In this document: piece after piece, positions 21,514 through 33,442 of the stretch
Position numbering within the stretch: position 1 is the stretch's first letter
Layout: the number at the start of each line of letters is the position of its first letter
DNA from: Flammula alnicola
Lineage: Eukaryota; Basidiomycota; Agaricomycetes; Agaricales; Strophariaceae
Assembly: GCA_015499995.1 (NCBI GenBank)
Contig: JADNRV010000005.1
Span: 496,001 to 560,000, forward strand
Reading direction: 5' to 3'
Length of the DNA stretch: 64,000 bases
The notes under the pieces: model-generated
The model's database searches: none
Told to the model about the DNA's origin: nothing
What the model saw: the letters and a program-made list of their open reading frames with translations, nothing else
Program-made: the position numbers and the translations under genes

Positions 21514-22337
21514 TGAGGAGACGATGAGCAATAATTGCAGAGAGGAGATATGACCCCGCTTGACCCCGCTCTGCACTTCGGCAAATACATTTCACATGCA
21601 ACCCGATTGGCCGCCGTTCCTGCACGTGCTCAACGCTCAACAACGACCAAAGCAATTTCGAGTCTTCAACGTTGTGCTCGACGTTCAACGAGGTCGAACT
21701 TCAGGCCTTGAAAATATGCTTCGCTGTTTACTTCCTATCCCTTGTCACCGAGCTCAGTATTCCTCACTTGTTGGCAAAGCCCCCACCCTTCAATGATCAT
21801 GACCGCCTGACCTCCAGGCTTGGCAATCTCTGCCAACTCAATGACTTCGGATGGAGATAGACTTTGGATGGACTGCTTCCAGGGTCTCCCGAATTTCACC
21901 TGCTGAGGTCTAGGTTTGTGGCCTGTTCAATGCGCATATATTTAGGTGAACTAATTCTCCTGAGCCACAAAGAATCATGTCGTCGAGAGGTAAATCCAAG
22001 AATCATTGTTTCGCTTGCTTATAAGTACAAGAGCCACTGACGTACTCTCTAGATCCAAGCTTAGTATCGATGAAGAGCAAGTCATCCGTATTGGGTCCGA
22101 TGTCCCAACACCCTTTCAACGACTCATCCAAATTTAATTCCTGCATTTGCCCACACAGCCTACTCTGGCAGAGTGCATACGATGCATATTCATCCTTTCA
22201 GAACAAGGAGGCAGTAATAGTATTTCCGGAGCTGGAAAGTCAGCGAACTCCGCTGGCTAATTCCTCGAATCGGATCGTCTATTACTTGCCTCCATGACCA
22301 ACATCGGAGCTTGATTTCAACCTCGAGCACGATCGCC
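21514..22337. other. Intergenic, with a possible minus-strand exon relic
   Basis: On the minus strand about 21770-21905 two frames read EIRETLEAVHPKSIS and then SEVIELAEIAKPGGQAVMII, which looks protein-like and is joined only by a frame change. No family was recognised. The rest is the F-box gene promoter. Confidence 0.25.
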
Positions 22338-23968
22338 ATGGTTGAGATCCCTCCAGAAATCTGGCTTGAGGTTGCACAGCACATACCATGGATCGATCTC
22401 TATGGTCTTTTATCTGTCAACAGCAGCTTTTTCCATCTTGCGATGGATGCTCGGTGGAACCAGGTGGTCATCAAGTTGAACGACGGAACTCTAACTATGT
22501 TGATGAAGCGACTGTCGTAAGCCGTCTCGCTATTTCCCGTTTTATTATTTTCGATCATCCGTCCACAGAGATCCCTTTGTCGCTCGCCGTGTACAGTGTC
22601 TATTCTCTACTTAGACTTCAATGAACGGGACCAGCCAGTCAACGAAAATTATACACCTCTTAAATCATGCCGGTACTTCCAGTTACACTGGTCCTTCACA
22701 CATAAGCTAACCGCTGTGCTAAGAAGGAATCGTCAGTCTGATACTTTCGAACACGTCGTGGACGTTGTTGTTGCACAATTACCACATCTCGTGAATGTCA
22801 ACAATCTGAACGTCAACGATCTGGAAGTTAACACCCTTAGCCTTCCCCAATTGCATGATTTGCGACGTCTTTTCGCAACGTGTTGGGCTTCCTTTGGTGC
22901 GAACCTGGTTACGCTTTCTCTGCGGGAAGTTTACAACACTGTACCGCCATGATCGAGTCTCATCCTACCCTGGACTCCCTGCACGACTTGCGTCTCGACC
23001 TCAAGAATAGTCAAACATCCTACCATAGAGTGGGTTTGGACGCCTTGGACTCGAACAATGCTATCCTCGGCAACGTTGTCGCCCTTTCATCAACGGTTTG
23101 AAGGAAAGCTTGAAGCCCTAATACTACTATTCGAGATTGACCTCTCCAATCTATTCTCCCAGCTCTCCTCGTTTCCTCTACTCCGAAATTTAGAAATACA
23201 TACGCCATTCATCGATATCTTGCGTGACCCATCCAGCCTCGAAAGATTCCTCTTTCGCTGCTCTCACACAATCCAAAGACTCGTCATTCACCTCACGTCA
23301 TTAGATGAAGCCTTGACCAAATGGCTTTCGAACTGTGCCGCCGACGGACAATGCTACTCGCGACTACAAACCCTTATCTTTTATCCAACGCACCAAGCAG
23401 CACGCGTAGATGTGGTACTCGGTTTTATCCGATTTACCTCGACGACACTCACAGAGCTTCAAGTCAACCAACGAAGTTTAACTGACGACGAAGCCATGAT
23501 TGTCGTTAATGCGCTGGTGGAATGCAGCCAGTTAACTTCTTTGCACCTGAATATCTCGCGATTTAGCCTTGCGTTATTAGACAACCTGGCAGTGAAAGTG
23601 CCGGGAATAAAGTCGCTTTCTCTTTCGGTGCTTCCGGACTGGCATGGTGGACTGAATGTAAGGCATTTTTCTCACTATGAAGCAGCAATCGCATGATTAA
23701 AACCAAACTTCTTGAACAGGGTCTTGTTTTCGAAGAGTTGAAGGAACGTTCTTATATTGAGTGGAAGGTAGAGAACCTATCGATATGGCTAAGAGGCCGC
23801 CCGGTCAATCACCCGACAATGGAAGCATTCGCTCGATGCATACCTTCCGTTAGCAGCTTCTTTGAAACTGGACACATTTGGACACATGAATCAGTATTGA
23901 TTAATCATGTTTCAATTCTCTGTGGATGTGCGCGACAGAGATATAAGGGCTGTGTATCGTGTTCGTAG
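22338..23968 (+). CDS. F-box/LRR protein, frame broken about three times
   Basis: The ATG at 22338 starts an F-box (MVEIPPEIWLEVAQHIPWID, then LYGLLSVNSSFFHLAMDARW). A GTAAGC donor at about 22515 splices to an exon reading SDPFVARRVQC. Leucine-rich blocks follow: DLRRLFATCWASFGANLVTL, HPTLDSLHDLRLDLKNS, LSSFPLLRNLEIHTPF and LTSLHLNISRFSLALLDNL. The last exon starts after the acceptor near 23719 and ends at TAG 23966-23968. Frame changes near 22605, 22925 and 23095 interrupt otherwise good sequence. F-box proteins select targets for SCF ubiquitin ligases. The family is hugely expanded in Agaricomycetes. Three breaks make a pseudogene plausible, but the same kind of single-base loss affects housekeeping genes in this window. 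Confidence 0.6.
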
Positions 23969-24616
23969 TAAGCCCTTCTCCCGTGAGCGTTCTTCTGTGA
24001 TCTATTTATGACTTGAAAGCCGTTTATGCGATATTCCGGTGCGGCGTGTATAGACGGTTCTGGGCAATGCCATCGATACTGCACTGGTTTTGACTGCGAA
24101 TTAATCTATGCAAATTTTTCGGTCCATATCGCAGTGCTGTGACAGGACACGTTGCGACTCGTCTCCATTTTTCAGCTTTGCACTGACCTGTTTGTTCATC
24201 AAGCGCGTTAACGGAACTCCAAAAGGAAAATGCCGGGAAATTACTTCCGATTCGTACCCCGTCTGTGGTTCCAAATTTCTCTACTCAGCACTTAAACCTG
24301 AACCAACTTGCTTACAACCGGTCACTGCACAGAAGCATTAACTTGTCTGATAGATTTATCCATAGAGCTCAGATGCCAATTGTACGTGTATCCAGAGGGG
24401 AGAGACGATCAGTCTTATTCGATCCCATCAGGAAGCCCTCAGCCCCGTCTACAGGCCTGGAGAAGAAGGTATCCCCGTCACACCTCGAAGAAAGGGAGTT
24501 GGGTTGCCTAAAGACCCCCTCCATCACAGTCCGCTCTCTCCTTCCTGAATGAGGTATTTATATCCGGCCCGCCAACTTCATTCCCACGATACATACCTCA
24601 CATCTCTCGATAGTCC
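23969..24616. other. Intergenic after the F-box gene
   Basis: No supported gene. A TATTTATAT element near 24552 lies about 65 bp before the ATG of the short frame that follows. Confidence 0.35.
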
Positions 24617-24721
24617 ATGAGCGATGTCGACGCGCCGCTCAAGCGCCATAGATCATTTGACCAACTTGGACCTTCGAGACCCCCAAAAATCCTGTCGTAT
24701 GGGGTGCAATTACTGATATAA
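24617..24721 (+). pseudogene. Truncated gene start (34 codons)
   Basis: After a TATA-like element and a plausible leader, the ATG at 24617 opens MSDVDAPLKRHRSFDQLGPS, which looks like the N-terminus of a larger fungal protein. The frame stops after 34 residues and AT-rich DNA follows. It is likely a gene whose body was lost. Splicing to a distant exon is possible, but I could not find one. Confidence 0.3.
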
Positions 24722-25504
24722 AATAGGGTTGGATCGGAAGGCACTGCTAGTACTTATAATTAGTCCTACTCCTCGTAGTCTGAACCTTTCGGAAGTAATC
24801 TGTATGTACGCAGTGATATTTCGTCGATAATAGCATGAGCATTTCACTGAAGAGAGCCAAACCCAGTTAGGGTTAAACTGTGTAAGCAGCGAGGCGACGA
24901 TTATGTTAGTCGCTAGCTAGAAAATCTGCAGACACAATGCAGTCAAAATGCAGTCTTCAAGACACCTAATAGCACTCATTAAGCCCTCATTCCCAGCAGT
25001 CGGGTAATCCGAAAAGAATGTTAAGTAGTAGAAGTCGAATTAGAGGAACCGGAAAGGGAAATCGTGATTGTAAGAAGAGAAATGTCGAGGGTCGAAGTTG
25101 ATAGGTCAGAAACCGAGATACGAGGGCCGAGGCGATGCCGCTGTCGAAAACGAGAACCAATGAAGAATGATATGATACAATTCAATGTGAAATGGTAGGG
25201 GTGCAATTCCTCCTTATATTAGCTGAAGAAACTCGTAGCTAGTACAGCATTTTATACACATTGCGCTACAAATTTTCCTTTTCATCAGGGAAAAGCGAAA
25301 GACTATGTAGTTTCTCACTCAAAGCAGATAGACAAGGTAGAAATTCAGTTGTTAGATAGACCTGGTAACTCACGTACAACTATCAATTGTTATCATATTA
25401 TTTAATAGTGCTATCTAAGTAATGGTCCCACACCAGTAGACTATGTACCTTGAAATAGCTAGTAGAGCTGGTAGAGTTGATAGATCCGAAGAAATAATTT
25501 AATG
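24722..25504. other. AT-rich gene-poor DNA
   Basis: No coding signal. Many short imperfect TAGNTAG-type repeats around 25240-25490 suggest old mobile-element debris. Confidence 0.35.
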
Positions 25505-25573
25505 ACGACAGAGAATTGAACTCAGGATGTGGACAAAAAGAACCATGCAATCTTACCACTCGGCCAATGCGCG
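25505..25573 (-). repeat. tRNA-like sequence (tRNA pseudogene or SINE head)
   Basis: Read on the minus strand, TGGCCGAGTGGT matches the A box (D arm) of Ser/Leu-type tRNAs and GAGTTCAATTCTC matches the B box (T arm), about 40 nt apart as in a tRNA gene. The T arm pairs in 4 of 5 positions. The acceptor ends do not pair well and the anticodon arm is weak, so it is not a functional tRNA. It could be a decayed tRNA or the head of a tRNA-derived SINE. Confidence 0.4.
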
Positions 25574-26320
25574 ATGTATTTGATGTGAATATATAAGATC
25601 ACATGGTGTTCTCCGAAGCATGTGATGAATCTCAAACGCGCTAAGTTCATTCAGACTCCGACAGACCAAACACAACACAATGTTCGACACACACTCAGAA
25701 ATTTTCACATCATTATTCGTCGCTCCTTTGTTTCCTCCTCCCCTTTTCCTTCCTCAATGGCCCTCAAATTCCACAAGAGCTCTCTCTTGTCGGACCCAGG
25801 GGAGTAGCAACAGCACCAAGTACGTGGAAGCCCACCCTCGTGTCTTTGTTTACCGTAACACCTCCTTTTGCCCAGGTCTTTGTGCCGCGAGCACTGAAAC
25901 ACGACACCACAACGCCAGTGACTGCAAAAGGCGACACAAATGGAAGCAGGGCACAGATAGGACGGCGAGGGCACAGGTTTGTCGTGTATGAACTCATCCG
26001 ACTTGCCCAACCTACTCACCTTTCCCCTTTCGTGCAGCAGGGTGTTTAAGACTTCTGCCTTGCCCCCCATCATTTGGTCGTGGCGCCCAACTGTCATAGC
26101 CCGCACCCTCACCTACAACATGCGAGCAACGTCGTATAAGTCAGCATGACGTGCGTCGATTGTCGTATCGCCATTTCTCGATGGCCTGCCCGCAGCCTTC
26201 CGTGCTCGTCACTCTTTGTGCTTGCAGCAAGATCGGGAGCTCGTAGACGATTATAACACGATGCACGTTTGTTTTTTGGTTTGTTATTGTTCAGCTTGCT
26301 AACTTAACAATACTTTTCAG
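25574..26320. other. Possible exon debris
   Basis: Both strands are open between about 25700 and 26110 and none of the readings is recognisable. The + frame 25840-26049 ends FVQQGV. It might belong to the same relic gene as the exon at 26321. Confidence 0.25.
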
Positions 26321-26422
26321 GTACCTGAAGCATACCAATCTGCGCGCAGTGCCAGAGCCAAGGGCAAGGAGTCCGAGGCGCCAGGAAGGACAGGCGAGAC
26401 TGATAGCGAAATGGAGGATTAG
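26321..26422 (+). pseudogene. Orphan terminal exon
   Basis: A good intron end (GCTAAC branch, TTTTCAG acceptor) is followed by VPEAYQSARSARAKGKESEA and a tail ending DSEMED before TAG at 26420-26422. The charged low-complexity C-terminus looks like a real last exon, but no matching upstream exons with clear meaning are seen. Confidence 0.3.
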
Positions 26423-27939
26423 TAACTATCTTAGCATTCACCATGTATTCGTCATGTAGTAGCTACGAGTAATGCGCAAATCATATTATTCATCCCTATA
26501 TATATGCGTGATTTACATTGTAATTAGCCTGTCTATCAGTCTGTCCATAGTTCCAATACAATGGATAGACCTGGTAGCATGAAAGCTATTGGAATAATTG
26601 TGAGCTACTGAGTCACATGCATGCGCTACGGGGTGCTACTGAATAATGGCTGAGATCTACTGTATCTATATATTTGGGGACTACTCTACCACTCTACCCT
26701 GATTATCGGTGCTACGTAGGTCTACATAGAATTGTTGGTTTCCCCTGATGTTCAAAGAACAAATAAAGATAAAGAAATAGGCGAATCGACAGAGATATGA
26801 AAGGTATGAACGTCGAAAAGCGAGAGCTGTCATTGAAAGAAATGGTAAGCAAGGAAAACATATTATATCAGCACTGAAGTGCGCTTGTAGCCAAGAAAGT
26901 GATTAGCGCCATGCCAGAATCGGAAGCAAAACATCGAGAAAGGAATGAATAGTGCCGTAGGCCGTAGGCTTGAAATGGACCAATTCCATGCGTAGTAAGC
27001 AGAGCACAAGCTCTACCTTAGCTTCACATCACCTCCTCGGAACTGCATTTCTGTCACGAAAGTTATGTTTAAATTATAGTACACAGTATCTATCTTCCTA
27101 TCTATCTTGTTCCGAGTCACCGAATTTCCATGACACTTGGCTCAAGTTTGGCTCAAGTTAGCACGCACTTTACACAGGGAGATTTACTCTCATAGTATTT
27201 TGCCATCCAATACAACATGCTTTGCATACACTATGTGGCCTGCATACTCATTAGTAACGATGGGACTGAGGATGGTGCGGGAGGTTACTAGTACTTAGGA
27301 TATCTAGGAGTCGCGACAAACCTTTACCGAATTTGGCAAGCGCGCCGCCACCAGTCGGCATATGCAACGTGCCGCTCATGCCGTCCAGTTTCGTTGGGTG
27401 AGGAGCCGGAGCATGGTGACAGCCATGGCAGTACTTAAATCGAAGTATTATTCAATCCGAAGGTGGTTTATTGTGAGGGGGTTTCGGTCTGTGACTAGTG
27501 GCTACTTCCGCTCTTCCCTGTCATTCATTTGATGGGATCGAATAAGACTGATCGTCAGTAGCCTCGTGTATCCAGCCTTACTTATGGCAGTGCAGGTCCA
27601 TAATGGGGACCCCTCTCCATTGCGATCAGAAAACTCAATGAACGTGTCGCCCACGAGGTGCGCCTACATGCACTAATCAAGGGAGAAACGGTGTCATTTA
27701 ACGCATGTCTGTCAAACAGAATTCTTTGTCACTTGCTTCTTCCAGTCTTGATTGCTACGCTTTGTCGTATGTACGCGCCTATGTGCCTCGTTGCATTGAA
27801 AGTTTCAAGTACAAAAAGCCCACTGCTTTCCGAGGTCGAACCATGACTTGAAAAAAGAGTGGCTTCTCTCTTGCCTTGCAAAATATCCCTCCGTCTCCTA
27901 AAATCGCTCTTCAACGCGAACTTATATTGCACCTGTCCA
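26423..27939. other. Gene-poor interval upstream of the second J-protein
   Basis: AT-rich in the first half, with no coding signal. Near 27330-27420 the minus strand has a short protein-like stretch (MSGTLHMPTGGGALAKFG) without context. Confidence 0.35.
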
Positions 27940-29355
27940 ATGGAACCTCATACTGTCCTCGGCGTGCCTAAAGATGCATCGGACGACCAAATCCGCGCAG
28001 CGTACAAAAATATGGTATGCCCTTCGTTGTTCAGACATCTCTATTGGTTCTCAGAATTATTTTCACTTTCAGGCGATGAAATGGCATCCCGATCGTCAAC
28101 CTCATAATCGAGAAGAAGCTACCGCAAAATTTGTAGAGGTAACTTTTAGCCATTCATGTCCTTAAGACTCTAACAGTTCTTTTTAAGATCAATGCAGCCA
28201 ACAGAGCACTTCTCCGCAATCTACGACGGGCGCGTCGAGCTGGACAAACAACCAAACCCAGCACGCCCTCAAATTCCTCGCCATCCTCTCCTGAATCGAC
28301 TTCGACATCTTTGCCGGACTCGTTCAATGAATCCACGCGTTCTTCGAGCTCCCAATCGAATCATCCCAGCCAAGACTCCAAATCCTCCGACCATCCATCG
28401 TTTTCTTCTTTTACCTGCTCAGAGCCCCTTCGTCACCAGCCTCATCTTCCGCATCACCCGAACTCCGAGGACGGCCTTTGTCTCGTAGTCCGTCACTTTC
28501 GAACCCTTCCCAACCTGCGGACCCGCCCTGGCGGGAAAATCTGCCGAGCCCTGCTCTACCTCCTCACCAAAGCCTGCTCGTAACAGATTACGGAAACAAT
28601 CCAGGTCGACGAACTGCAGGCCAGATCGATATACTAGCGAATATACCCCAAAACCTGTTCCGCGACGTAGCACCTTCGATCAGGACCCTGACCGCGTGGT
28701 GGAGACCCTGCGTCCCGAACGCGCCATTTTACGCGGTGCTGGTGCCGATCCTTCTAAGAAATGGGTCCACGTTGTGGACATGACCCTTGAAGAAATTTAC
28801 CACGGCAAAACCTTTTATTTCCGTATAGTCCGTTACACACGATCAGGCAAGAAGAGAATCGTACCCGTGGATGTCCACGTTCCTGCTGGAACTCGCTCAG
28901 GAACTGAGATCGTCCTTAGGGACATTGGCAACGAACTTAAAGACGGCACGCGTCAGGACATCGGCTTCGTGGTCAAGGAACAGGAGCACAGTCGATTCAC
29001 ACGTATTCGCGATGACTTGCTCATGGAAGTGCGGCTGCCCTGGCTAGACAACCTGAATACCAAAGAAGGAGAGGTCTACCTTCGAAGCGTGGATGGGAAG
29101 GACTACACGTTCAAGATCGATTATTTCCATGACCGCCTCCTGAGTGGGACGGCCATTCTCCCTGGAGCCGGCTTGCCTCATCGGGATGGTTTAGGGAGGG
29201 GCAGGATTGTTGTTCGGTCAGTCCTCGTTCAATTCATTATTCATTCCATGAAGGCCGAGTCATTAATTCCTCGATATAGATGGCAAATTTCTACACCGTT
29301 GTCTTCAAGGTGGGATGCAATAAAGGCGACCCTCGGGTTCAAGGGTACCGGATAA
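27940..29355 (+). CDS. J-domain protein (Hsp40) with two CTDs, frame changes in linker
   Basis: Exons 27940-28014, 28073-28138, 28188-29216 and 29280-29355. The J domain starts MEPHTVLGVPKDASDDQIRA and has the HPD motif in AMKWHPDRQ. The linker is Ser/Pro-rich. The C-terminal part reads KKWVHVVDMTLEEIYHGKTF, VHVPAGTRSGTEIVLRDIG and LPGAGLPHRDGLGRGRIVVR, the CTD fold of class B J-proteins without zinc finger. It is distinct from the Sis1-like gene: no Gly/Phe region, and a short or unusual N-terminal helix I. Inside exon 3 the best reading changes frame twice (between about 28415 and 28560), so either two bases are missing or an unrecognised intron lies in the linker. Likely role: stimulating an Hsp70. 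Substrates are unknown. Confidence 0.75.
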
Positions 29356-29541
29356 CTGCCCTGACTGGATCGAAGGACAGTAAAAGTATATTAATACGTT
29401 ATCTCAGCAAGTCCGATTAATGCCTAGACTTCTGTACCATAGACCAACTTGTACGCATATATTTCAGACAATAGTAAACCTGCTCTTTGACTCGATTCGA
29501 ATGTACGGATGCAATGAGATCACTGACACTTTTAATATCCC
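29356..29541. other. Short convergent interval
   Basis: 3' flanks of the J-protein and GTPase genes. No feature beyond that. Confidence 0.4.
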
Positions 29542-30862
29542 TCAGAATCGTCGAAAAGGACGCCTAATCTCTCTGAAAATGCGCTTGCCCCCTTCCTCCA
29601 CTTGCCTCCCGACTGTGGGACGTTGGGTTTGTTGCTGTTGAATGATATGCGCCTGTCGTTTTAATTCAGCCGCAGCGTGCTCTGCTTGTCGTCTGGCACT
29701 CTCCGTTGCCTCTTGAATTTCACGCGCCTGTCGTTGAAATTCAGCTGCAGCGCGCTCGGCTTCTCGTCTGGAATTCTCAGCTGCCTCTTGCATCGAGCGT
29801 TCGGCCTCTCTCTTACGTCTTTCGAAATCAGCTGCCAGCTGGCGTGATTCGGCCTCTACCTCTGGATTTCCTCTTGATGCCTTTTGGCTTCCATCTCGGC
29901 GTTTCGTTTGTTTTCTTCGTCCTTGCTCTGATTTCTTCTACGTTAAGGATTTCCTGTTGGATTACCGGCGCGCGTCGGGCTATCGAAACACTGACCTTGA
30001 ATTTCCTTCTGCAATTTTCCATCTGTTCTTTGTGCATCTTGGCCTCTGCCACTAAGTCTCCTGCAGCTCCGCTCCTGCAGACGTCTCCGATATGTCCTTT
30101 GCCTGGTCCACAATTTCTCGCTGTATCTGAAGAGGAAGAGGATGGTTGCCGAGGATGTACCTCAGAACTCCATTCGCTGAATCACGGGTAGCGTCGTGAC
30201 GCAACATCTTTGCGCCCTTGTCGAGCGTGGGCTTGAAGAAAATCTCTTGCGTGGCTAACTCCGTCTCTCGTGCTTCTCCTACGTCTTTGCTGACTTCTCC
30301 CCACATGTTGGTAGGATGACAACGTTGACCAGTGTCTTTTCGCCGCAGAGCTCCCTGAACATCTTGAAATTTCGCTGAGAAATGCCGCTCATACGAAAAT
30401 CCGAAATACGATGGACGTAGATTACGCCGGAGAGCTTCTTTCCGTCCTTGTAACTATCATGATAGGGTAAGCGCCATTCCTATACTTATTTAAGGATGAT
30501 ACTGGTCTTACGCCTTCGCCAAATATTCAGCGATCATACGTAGGATATCTACGTCGCTTCTGGTCGTGTCGTCGAAACCTGGGGAGTCGATGAGGCTCAC
30601 GGATCGTCCATCGAGCTCGAATTGCTGTGTCATTTGAATGGCACTCGTGCACGATTGAAGACCCGGCCCAGTTGCAAAATCAGATCCACTGGCGAGGTTC
30701 ACAAACTAGATGGCGATTGAAATCTCAACTCAGGAGGAATTATCTATATCTGACCGTTGTTTTTCCACTTCCTGTAGCTCCCATAACGCTGCAGAATAAT
30801 TTACATCGTTAGATAAATGAAATGGAATGCAACCAGACATACGCAATCGAAATGTCTTCCAT
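29542..30862 (-). CDS. AIG1-like P-loop GTPase with C-terminal coiled coil (one frame break)
   Basis: The start at 30862 gives a 20-nt first exon (MEDISI) spliced to VMGATGSGKTT, the G1/P-loop, then FVNLASGSD. Switch II/G3 is SLIDSPGFDDTTRSD. The position of the G4 motif reads VVILPTNMW rather than NKxD/TKxD. The C-terminal third is an Ala/Glu/Arg-rich coiled coil with repeated units (EAERAAAEFQRQAREIQEA, then EHAAAELKRQAHIIQ), ending in a basic tail before TGA 29542-29544. The frame is interrupted after AGAELQE near 30057-30062, where one missing G would restore DLVAEAKMHKEQMENCRRKF. Such GTPases are expanded in mushroom fungi. In other lineages AIG1/GIMAP proteins act at membranes and in immunity. 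The role here is unknown. Confidence 0.75.
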
Positions 30863-31306
30863 GTTGACGCAGAGTCGTCCACCCTGTCCGAATTATTCAC
30901 CTCGTAGTACAGTGACTTGTAAGAGTGATATTTATGAGAACGACGAACGAAGGAGGATGCCCACTTTCACGTCAAAGAGACGGTTATATATGTCAAGTCA
31001 GTCCGTAGTTAAACTTCAAAACGTGCAATCGATAAGCAACAACGCTGTGCTTAAAGGTCTTCGAGAAGCCAGCTACTTTGCAAAATCACGCAGATCTGCA
31101 CAACGTGTCGTCATTGTAGAAAGGAGCATCATGATATATTCATAGTAAATGGAAACGTTACAAGGAGCGTGGTTCGGTAATCAATAATCAATACCGATAT
31201 AGCAGAGCAAAGACGAGAATGAATCGGACAGACTTTAACGGGCTGATGAGCTTAGAATCTGGCTCGTCAGTGTGCAAGCGAGAAGGATAGTTGAGAAATC
31301 ATTTGC

Positions 31307-32100
31307 TTATATGTCGCGCGGCTTGCGAGACGGCCTATCCTGTCTAGCGTAGTTCTGAGCCTGGACAGGGCGTTGGCGGCGGGGAGGATCGTATAACTGG
31401 ATTGAAGGATAGCCATTCAAGCCCAGGGGCGGTCCACGCGGCGGAACTGGAGGCCTAGCCGCCGACACCTTCGGAGGTGATTGAGGTGGGCGTTCAGAAA
31501 TAGCGCGGCATTGAGAGACTGGTGCTTGGTCCTGAGGTTGGAAGTAATATTGTTGCACTGCGGGTGGGTACATCTGCTGACGGTGGACGTGATCCTGGGT
31601 GGTGGATGTAGGGTTCGGGATGACCGGAGGGCGCTGCTGGGACGGGGGATCAGGGCGATCGCGGTTCACTTTGCGCTCACTTAAACCTGGCACGGGCGGT
31701 AGGTCCTTGAGCTTCGACTGAGTGTAATCTCTCTTTTTCTTCTTCTTCGGCGGGGGTGCTTTTTGCACTTCCTGTCTAAGAGGCAGGAACACGTAATTCC
31801 TCGTCATGGTTGCGGCCATGGAATACGAGACTTTGTATGTTCCTGGGCAACAGACTCCGCCTGAACGGCCTAGGCAGTTGTACTTTCCTTCGACTGCCTG
31901 GGGTGGATTGGGAAAGGAACAAGTCTTTACCGTGCACTTGCTGTGAAGATGAGAAGGCCAGTTCGGCGGAAATTTTGCGGAAGCTGGTTTTTTCTTGTGA
32001 AACAGACTACGGCCTGTGCAAAAAAAAAAATGACATGAAGCTGGCACCCGGCTAACGGCATAATCGCGGCAGTCGACTTACCAATGCTGGAAATATGCAT
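31307..32100 (-). CDS. Proline-rich basic hypothetical protein
   Basis: Two exons (32100-32082 and 32013-31307) join in frame to 241 aa. The N-terminus reads MHISSIG then RSLFHKKKPASAKF. A Cys-containing segment follows (KYNCLGRSGGVCCPGTYK). The rest is Pro/Gln-rich with PPPKKKKKRDY, PPVPPRGPPLG and a basic tail ending KPRDI. No domain was recognised. Polyproline stretches could bind SH3 or WW domains. The tiny first exon is supported by a good donor (GTAAGT) and an acceptor after a long T-run. It lies alone between the GTPase gene and a gene-poor interval. Confidence 0.5.
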
Positions 32101-33331
32101 CTTGGCGTTGGAATAGCTGGATACAGGAGCTGGAGAAGGTCTAGAATGAGTGACGATATTATCAGACAATTGAATAGGGTGTGTACAGATCGCAGGACGC
32201 AAATGAGGGGCAAAGGGAGGAACGGAAAGCGACGCAAGTTAACGAGACAGAAGTGCTGCCTTTTATATGCGCTGTATTGAAAAAAAAATTCCGAAAGCAC
32301 AGGGATACAATGGGGCCAACTCGTGCCACGTGAAGACAAAGGGAGTGTTTTCCCGTAGAGCCATCGGGACAAACATGGGCTTGGGCCATAACAAAGAGAA
32401 GCCGGCCAACATACTTGCCGCACAGAGTTGCGGCGCTCGCCCGTAGAAGCTTCGCTTGGAATTGGGAGGTTGAGCTCGGTCGATAGTCCATCCAAGAGCC
32501 ATCCAAGCGCGCGACAGCTCTCCACGTTGCTTAAGCGTTTTCGACATCTGACCTGGCTCGTAATGGGAAACAAGCTTGAAAGTATGCCTCGTTGCACTTC
32601 TGTGTACCGTTATGTCCTCCTTGGACGCTGATAGCTTCAGAATTTTTCCTTGTCATGAAAGCCAGTGTCCATTTTTTTTGTGCGACACGTGCGAGGCCAG
32701 GAGGTATGGTGTAGACAATGCAAAAAGCCAACGAAAACCGGGATTCTTTGCCGGCCAACACGGAGAGAACTGAGGTTATGGGCCAACTAAAGTTGAATCA
32801 TGGATCGAGGCATTGGGCTTGATGGAACTAGAATAATCTCAAGCAGAAATCGCGTCTGGCGCAGCCCATCTTGTAAACATAGGATCCTAGGTGGCAGACA
32901 AAATAAAATGTATCCTTTCCACCGTCGAATATATTGTCCATCGCAAGCGATTCCCTGGATGAAAGCGGTAGCAATCAGTGTGCTCCGTTCTTCGTAGGAT
33001 TTTTACCACGAAGCTGAAGAGGAAAGTCTGGTGCCAACGAGGGTATTTCCATTGTTTCCCGAACGAAGAACAGGCTTATACGTCGAGCCGTATAGATATA
33101 TTCGCCGCGAGAACATATTATTCCCTGCATTCGGGTGCAACTGGTCGATTATGCGGTCATAGGGTGCTGCACTAGGAAACCGGTTGGCGACCTTAGCGAA
33201 GCCAGACGAACAGTGTACTTTTGGGAAGGTTTCTAGATGGAGAACGAACCGCAAGCGACATTGCGAAGGCGCAGCCATTTTCTTGTGAGATCATAGATGA
33301 TGGTGTGGAGCCGAGAAGTCCGGACGTGCAA
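32101..33331. other. Gene-poor interval
   Basis: Open frames on the minus strand at 32160-32600 look like chance readings of the promoter region of the proline-rich gene. No motif found. Confidence 0.35.
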
Positions 33332-33442
33332 GGCCACCCGCTGGAGTGTGAAAGCTTGGTGAGAGCGTTGACTGTCTCAAAGGACCGGCAAAGGATTATG
33401 CTTGGTTCCTCTGACGGGACGATAAAGTTGTCGGATGTAGAC
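33332..33442 (+). pseudogene. WD40-repeat relic
   Basis: The frame reads GHPLECESLVRALTVSKDRQ and then RIMLGSSDGTIKLSDVD, one clear WD40 blade (GH...V..L..S.D...I..GS.DGTIKL.DV) with Ser in place of the usual Trp. No second blade is visible in any frame nearby. It is likely the remains of a WD40 or NACHT-WD40 gene, common in these genomes. Confidence 0.4.

Noticed and set aside
32160..32597. Minus-strand frames upstream of the proline-rich gene
   Set aside because: Leu/Pro-rich chance readings without motifs. The promoter of the gene is expected here.
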